Assembly (NCBI GenBank): GCA_017468115.1 | Contig: JAFUJS010000023.1 | Location: 52,578 to 116,577, forward strand | DNA length: 64,000 nt | From: Clostridia bacterium | Lineage (GTDB): Bacteria; Bacillota_A; Clostridia; Oscillospirales; CAG-272 | Direction of reading: 5' to 3' | Part shown: piece by piece, positions 61,879 to 64,000 of the stretch | Layout of the letters: each line of letters starts with the position of its first letter | Position numbering within the stretch: position 1 is the first letter of the stretch | The notes under the pieces: model-generated | What the model was told of the DNA's origin: nothing | What the model saw: the letters and a program-made list of their open reading frames with translations, nothing else | The model's database searches: none | Position numbers and translations under genes: made by a program

Positions 61879-62877
61879 TTATTTGCAAGCCTCTTCAACA
61901 GCAACAGCAACAGCAACGGTCATACCAACCATTGGGTTGTTACCTGCGCCGATAAGACCCATCATTTCTACGTGAGCAGGAACTGATGAGGAGCCAGCGA
62001 ACTGAGCATCACCATGCATTCTACCCATTGTGTCGGTCATACCATAGGAAGCAGGACCTGCAGCCATGTTATCTGGGTGAAGTGTTCTACCTGTACCACC
62101 GCCGGAAGCAACTGAGAAGTAGTTAACGCCGTTTTCGTTACACCATTTCTTGTATGTACCGGCAACAGGGTGTTGGAAGCGAGTTGGGTTAGTTGAGTTA
62201 CCTGTGATAGATACACCAACGTTTTCAAGTCTCATAATTGCAACGCCCTCCGGAACGCTGTCAGAGCCGTAGCACTTAACGTTAGCTCTTGGACCGTTTG
62301 AGTAAGGTGTTTCCTTGATAACCTTAACCTCTTCAGCGTATGGGTCGAACTCTGTTTGAACATATGTAAAGCCGTTGATTCTGGAAATGATAAGAGCAGC
62401 GTCCTTACCAAGACCGTTAAGAATAACTCTAAGTGGCTTTACTCTAACCTTGTTTGCGTTAAGAGCAATCTTAATAGCGCCCTCAGCAGCAGCAAAGGAC
62501 TCGTGTCCTGCGAGGAAGCAGAAGCACTCAGTCTCCTCAGAAAGAAGCATCTTACCGAGGTTACCGTGGCCAAGACCAACCTTTCTGTTCTCAGCAACGG
62601 AGCCCGGGATACAGAATGATTGTAGACCGATACCGATTGCAGCGGCAGCATCAGCAGCCTTTGTGCAACCCTTCTTAATAGCGATAGCAGCACCTACTGT
62701 GTATGCCCAAACTGCGTTTTCAAAGCAGATTGGCTGTGTTTCTCTTACAATCTTATCACAGTCAATGCCCTTAGCAAGTGTAATTTCCTTACACTCCTCA
62801 ATTGTGTTAATACCATATTCCTTAAGAGCAGCAAGAATCTTTGCTTCTCTTCTCTCGTATCCTTCAAACAATGCCAT
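61879..62877 (-). CDS. GGGtGRT family protein
   Basis: 332 residues, named for its motif GGGTGRT (259-265) in FSVASGGGTGRTLHPDN. Other conserved parts are GHGNLGKMLL, FLAGHESFAAAEGAIKIAL, a NGLGKDAALIISRING strand-helix and a Gly/Ala-rich C-terminus. It is cytoplasmic, and its biochemical activity is unknown. It is encoded 14 bp after a NifU-like scaffold gene, a pairing seen repeatedly in anaerobes, suggesting a role in Fe-S cluster or sulfur handling (inference from context). Confidence 0.85.
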   Translation of the reverse strand: MALFEGYERREAKILAALKEYGINTIEECKEITLAKGIDCDKIVRETQPICFENAVWAYTVGAAIAIKKGCTKAADAAAAIGIGLQSFCIPGSVAENRKVGLGHGNLGKMLLSEETECFCFLAGHESFAAAEGAIKIALNANKVRVKPLRVILNGLGKDAALIISRINGFTYVQTEFDPYAEEVKVIKETPYSNGPRANVKCYGSDSVPEGVAIMRLENVGVSITGNSTNPTRFQHPVAGTYKKWCNENGVNYFSVASGGGTGRTLHPDNMAAGPASYGMTDTMGRMHGDAQFAGSSSVPAHVEMMGLIGAGNNPMVGMTVAVAVAVEEACK

Positions 62878-62891
62878 TATTCGTTACCTCC

Positions 62892-63584
62892 TTACTGCTT
62901 TCTTGGGTCGATATACTTAACAGCATCGTTAAATCTACCGTATGTACCCTTGGATTTCTCATAAGCCTCATTTGGCTCCATGCCCTTCTTAATAAAGTCA
63001 GTCATTTTGCCGAGAGAAACGAACTCATAACCGATAACCTGGTCGTCTGCGTCAAGAGCCATTCTTGTGCAGTAGCCCTCTGTCATCTCAAGGTAACGAA
63101 CACCCTTTGCCTTTGTGCCGTACATTGTACCAACCATGGAACGAGCACCCTTACCAAGGTCCTCCATACCAGCACCGATAACAAGACCGCCCTCAGAGAA
63201 TGCAGACTGTGTTCTACCATAAACGATTTGTAGGAAAAGCTCACGCATAGCTGTGTTAATTGCGTCGCAAACAAGGTCTGTGTTAAGAGCCTCAAGAATT
63301 GTCTTGCCGGGAAGAATTTCTGCTGCCATAGCTGCAGAGTGTGTCATACCTGAGCAACCGATTGTCTCAACAAGAGCCTCCTCAATAACGCCATCCTTAA
63401 CGTTAAGAGAGAGCTTGCAAGCGCCCTGCTGTGGCGCGCACCAGCCAATGCCGTGTGTGTAGCCTGAAATGTCTGTAATCTGCTTTGCCTGTACCCACTT
63501 ACCCTCTTCAGGAATTGGAGCCGGACCATGATTTGGACCCTTAGCTACGCAGCACATGCTTTCAACTTCGTGTGAATAAACCAT
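62892..63584 (-). CDS. NifU-like iron-sulfur scaffold-type protein paired with GGGtGRT
   Basis: 231 residues from the ATG at 63584 (AAGGAG upstream; the open frame beyond it reads through the promoter). Contains Cys11-Cys12, Cys49 and Cys56, and VETIGCSGMTHSAAMAAEIL (Cys77), which matches the IscU/NifU N-terminal helix motif following a conserved Cys, and a C-terminal TDFIKKGMEPNEAYEKSKGTYGR. It likely holds a transient Fe-S cluster. It is longer than IscU and lacks the C-terminal Nfu domain. First gene of the two-gene operon. Confidence 0.78.
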   Translation of the reverse strand: MVYSHEVESMCCVAKGPNHGPAPIPEEGKWVQAKQITDISGYTHGIGWCAPQQGACKLSLNVKDGVIEEALVETIGCSGMTHSAAMAAEILPGKTILEALNTDLVCDAINTAMRELFLQIVYGRTQSAFSEGGLVIGAGMEDLGKGARSMVGTMYGTKAKGVRYLEMTEGYCTRMALDADDQVIGYEFVSLGKMTDFIKKGMEPNEAYEKSKGTYGRFNDAVKYIDPRKQ

Positions 63585-63620
63585 ATGATTTTCTCCTTGA
63601 ATTAAAAATTTTTCGTTTAT

Positions 63621-63649
63621 ATTATACATTATTTCGACATTAAAATCAA
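63621..63649 (-). promoter_or_regulatory. Promoter of the NifU-like/GGGtGRT operon
   Basis: Minus strand -35 TTGATT (63644-63649), 17-bp spacer, -10 TATAAT (63621-63626). Confidence 0.83.
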
Positions 63650-63739
63650 CACATTTGATTAAAAAAATATTTTTTACTATTACATACAAAAAATTCCTTC
63701 ATTTTATCAATTAATTATTTACTTTTACTATAATATATG

Positions 63740-63874
63740 TTATAATATACGAGGCTTGAGTCTGTCGGCTTGCCAGCAAGCGAGGCCGAGTATATTTCAA
63801 GCAATGTGGGAAAAATTTATTTTTTCCTGTGATGCCAAAGGCAGCATCGTTAATTTCAATTAACGACACATGGA
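63740..63874. repeat. Tandem hairpin-rich repeat, unit 1 (135 bp)
   Basis: First copy of a unit whose initial 126 bp recur identically at 63875. Inside are the inverted arms AATATAC (63744-63750) / GTATATT (63790-63796) around GCTTG-CCAG-CAAGC (63768-63781), an A/T-rich stem GGAAAAA.../TTTTTTCC near 63809-63827, GATGC...GCATC (63831-63848) and CGTTAAT-TTCA-ATTAACG (63848-63865). It begins at a TTATAAT word. The last 9 bp (ACACATGGA) link to unit 2. No conserved protein; it could encode a structured RNA or be a mobile palindromic element. Confidence 0.75.
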
Positions 63875-64000
63875 TTATAATATACGAGGCTTGAGTCTGT
63901 CGGCTTGCCAGCAAGCGAGGCCGAGTATATTTCAAGCAATGTGGGAAAAATTTATTTTTTCCTGTGATGCCAAAGGCAGCATCGTTAATTTCAATTAACG
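63875..64000. repeat. Tandem hairpin-rich repeat, unit 2 (cut by window end)
   Basis: 126 bp identical base for base to 63740-63865. The window ends before the 9-bp linker, so the array may continue to the right. Identity of neighbouring non-coding copies indicates recent duplication or ongoing homogenisation. Confidence 0.78.

Noticed and set aside
63711..63935. 74-codon minus-strand frame across the tandem repeats
   Set aside because: It repeats the same short peptide because the DNA repeats, lacks a ribosome site, and crosses stable hairpins.
63740..64000. CRISPR array
   Set aside because: The repeated unit is 126 bp with a 9-bp linker and there are no unique spacers or cas genes.

Overview
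The window looks like chromosome from an anaerobic, low-GC Bacillota of the class Clostridia, most likely a gut commensal. Evidence: housekeeping-type promoters (TTGACA/TATAAT-like with 17-bp spacers) before most transcription units, strong AGGAGG-type ribosome sites, lipoproteins with Gram-positive-style lipoboxes, the tilS-ftsH pair, and oxygen-defence and redox genes of anaerobes (rubrerythrin, a small FTR-like Fe-S protein, a NifU-like/GGGtGRT pair). No genus can be named from sequence alone.

Region 1 (1-34345) is a glycan-degradation island: beta-mannosidase (GH2, cut by the window edge), alpha-galactosidase (GH36), a large surface clan-A hydrolase with Cys-rich repeats, a GH78-like enzyme, GH42 beta-galactosidase, GH29 alpha-fucosidase, three GH43 enzymes, a DUF4091/GH123-like enzyme and a GH92 alpha-mannosidase. 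The set (mannose, galactose, fucose, HexNAc-type and arabinose/xylose-type linkages) would suit host N-/O-glycans or mixed plant and mucin oligosaccharides. Most enzymes lack signal peptides, so they should act inside the cell on imported oligosaccharides, yet no sugar importer and no sugar regulator is present here. Interspersed are an ABC-F ATPase, a CrtO-like membrane protein, a serine-hydrolase/beta-lactamase-fold protein, two BspA-type LRR surface proteins, a SulP transporter, PepD, a DUF3737 protein, a MATE transporter, and a DUF2828 (Ro/TROVE-like, vWA) protein with a compact structured-RNA candidate upstream of it.

Region 2 (35744-46006) holds a peroxide-detoxification operon (FTR-like protein, thioredoxin, rubrerythrin), a membrane GT2, fumarase with malic enzyme, a cation/proton antiporter with a palindromic operator in its promoter, and a four-gene non-classical ABC operon with His/Cys metal-ligand motifs that resembles zinc-linked Zrg/DUF3299 systems.

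Region 3 (46007-54054) is a complete aromatic amino-acid operon read from one consensus promoter: pheA, aroB, aroC, an aroE-aroK fusion, aroQ, aroA, tyrA, aroF. It carries DAHP synthesis, the chorismate route and the prephenate branches to phenylpyruvate and 4-hydroxyphenylpyruvate.

Region 4 (54117-64000) has a Cys-repeat lipoprotein, tilS-ftsH, a tiny membrane protein, a 0.55-kb AT-rich gene-free stretch with a cluster of DnaA-box-like 9-mers, a metallo-beta-lactamase-fold lipoprotein, the NifU-like/GGGtGRT pair, and two tandem copies of a hairpin-rich 135-bp unit that runs off the right edge.

Strongest leads for something undescribed: the three-way-junction RNA plus terminator upstream of the DUF2828 gene (29545-29709), the 135-bp tandem unit (63740-64000), the metal-linked ABC operon (42725-45885), and the DnaA-box-like cluster (60530-60693).
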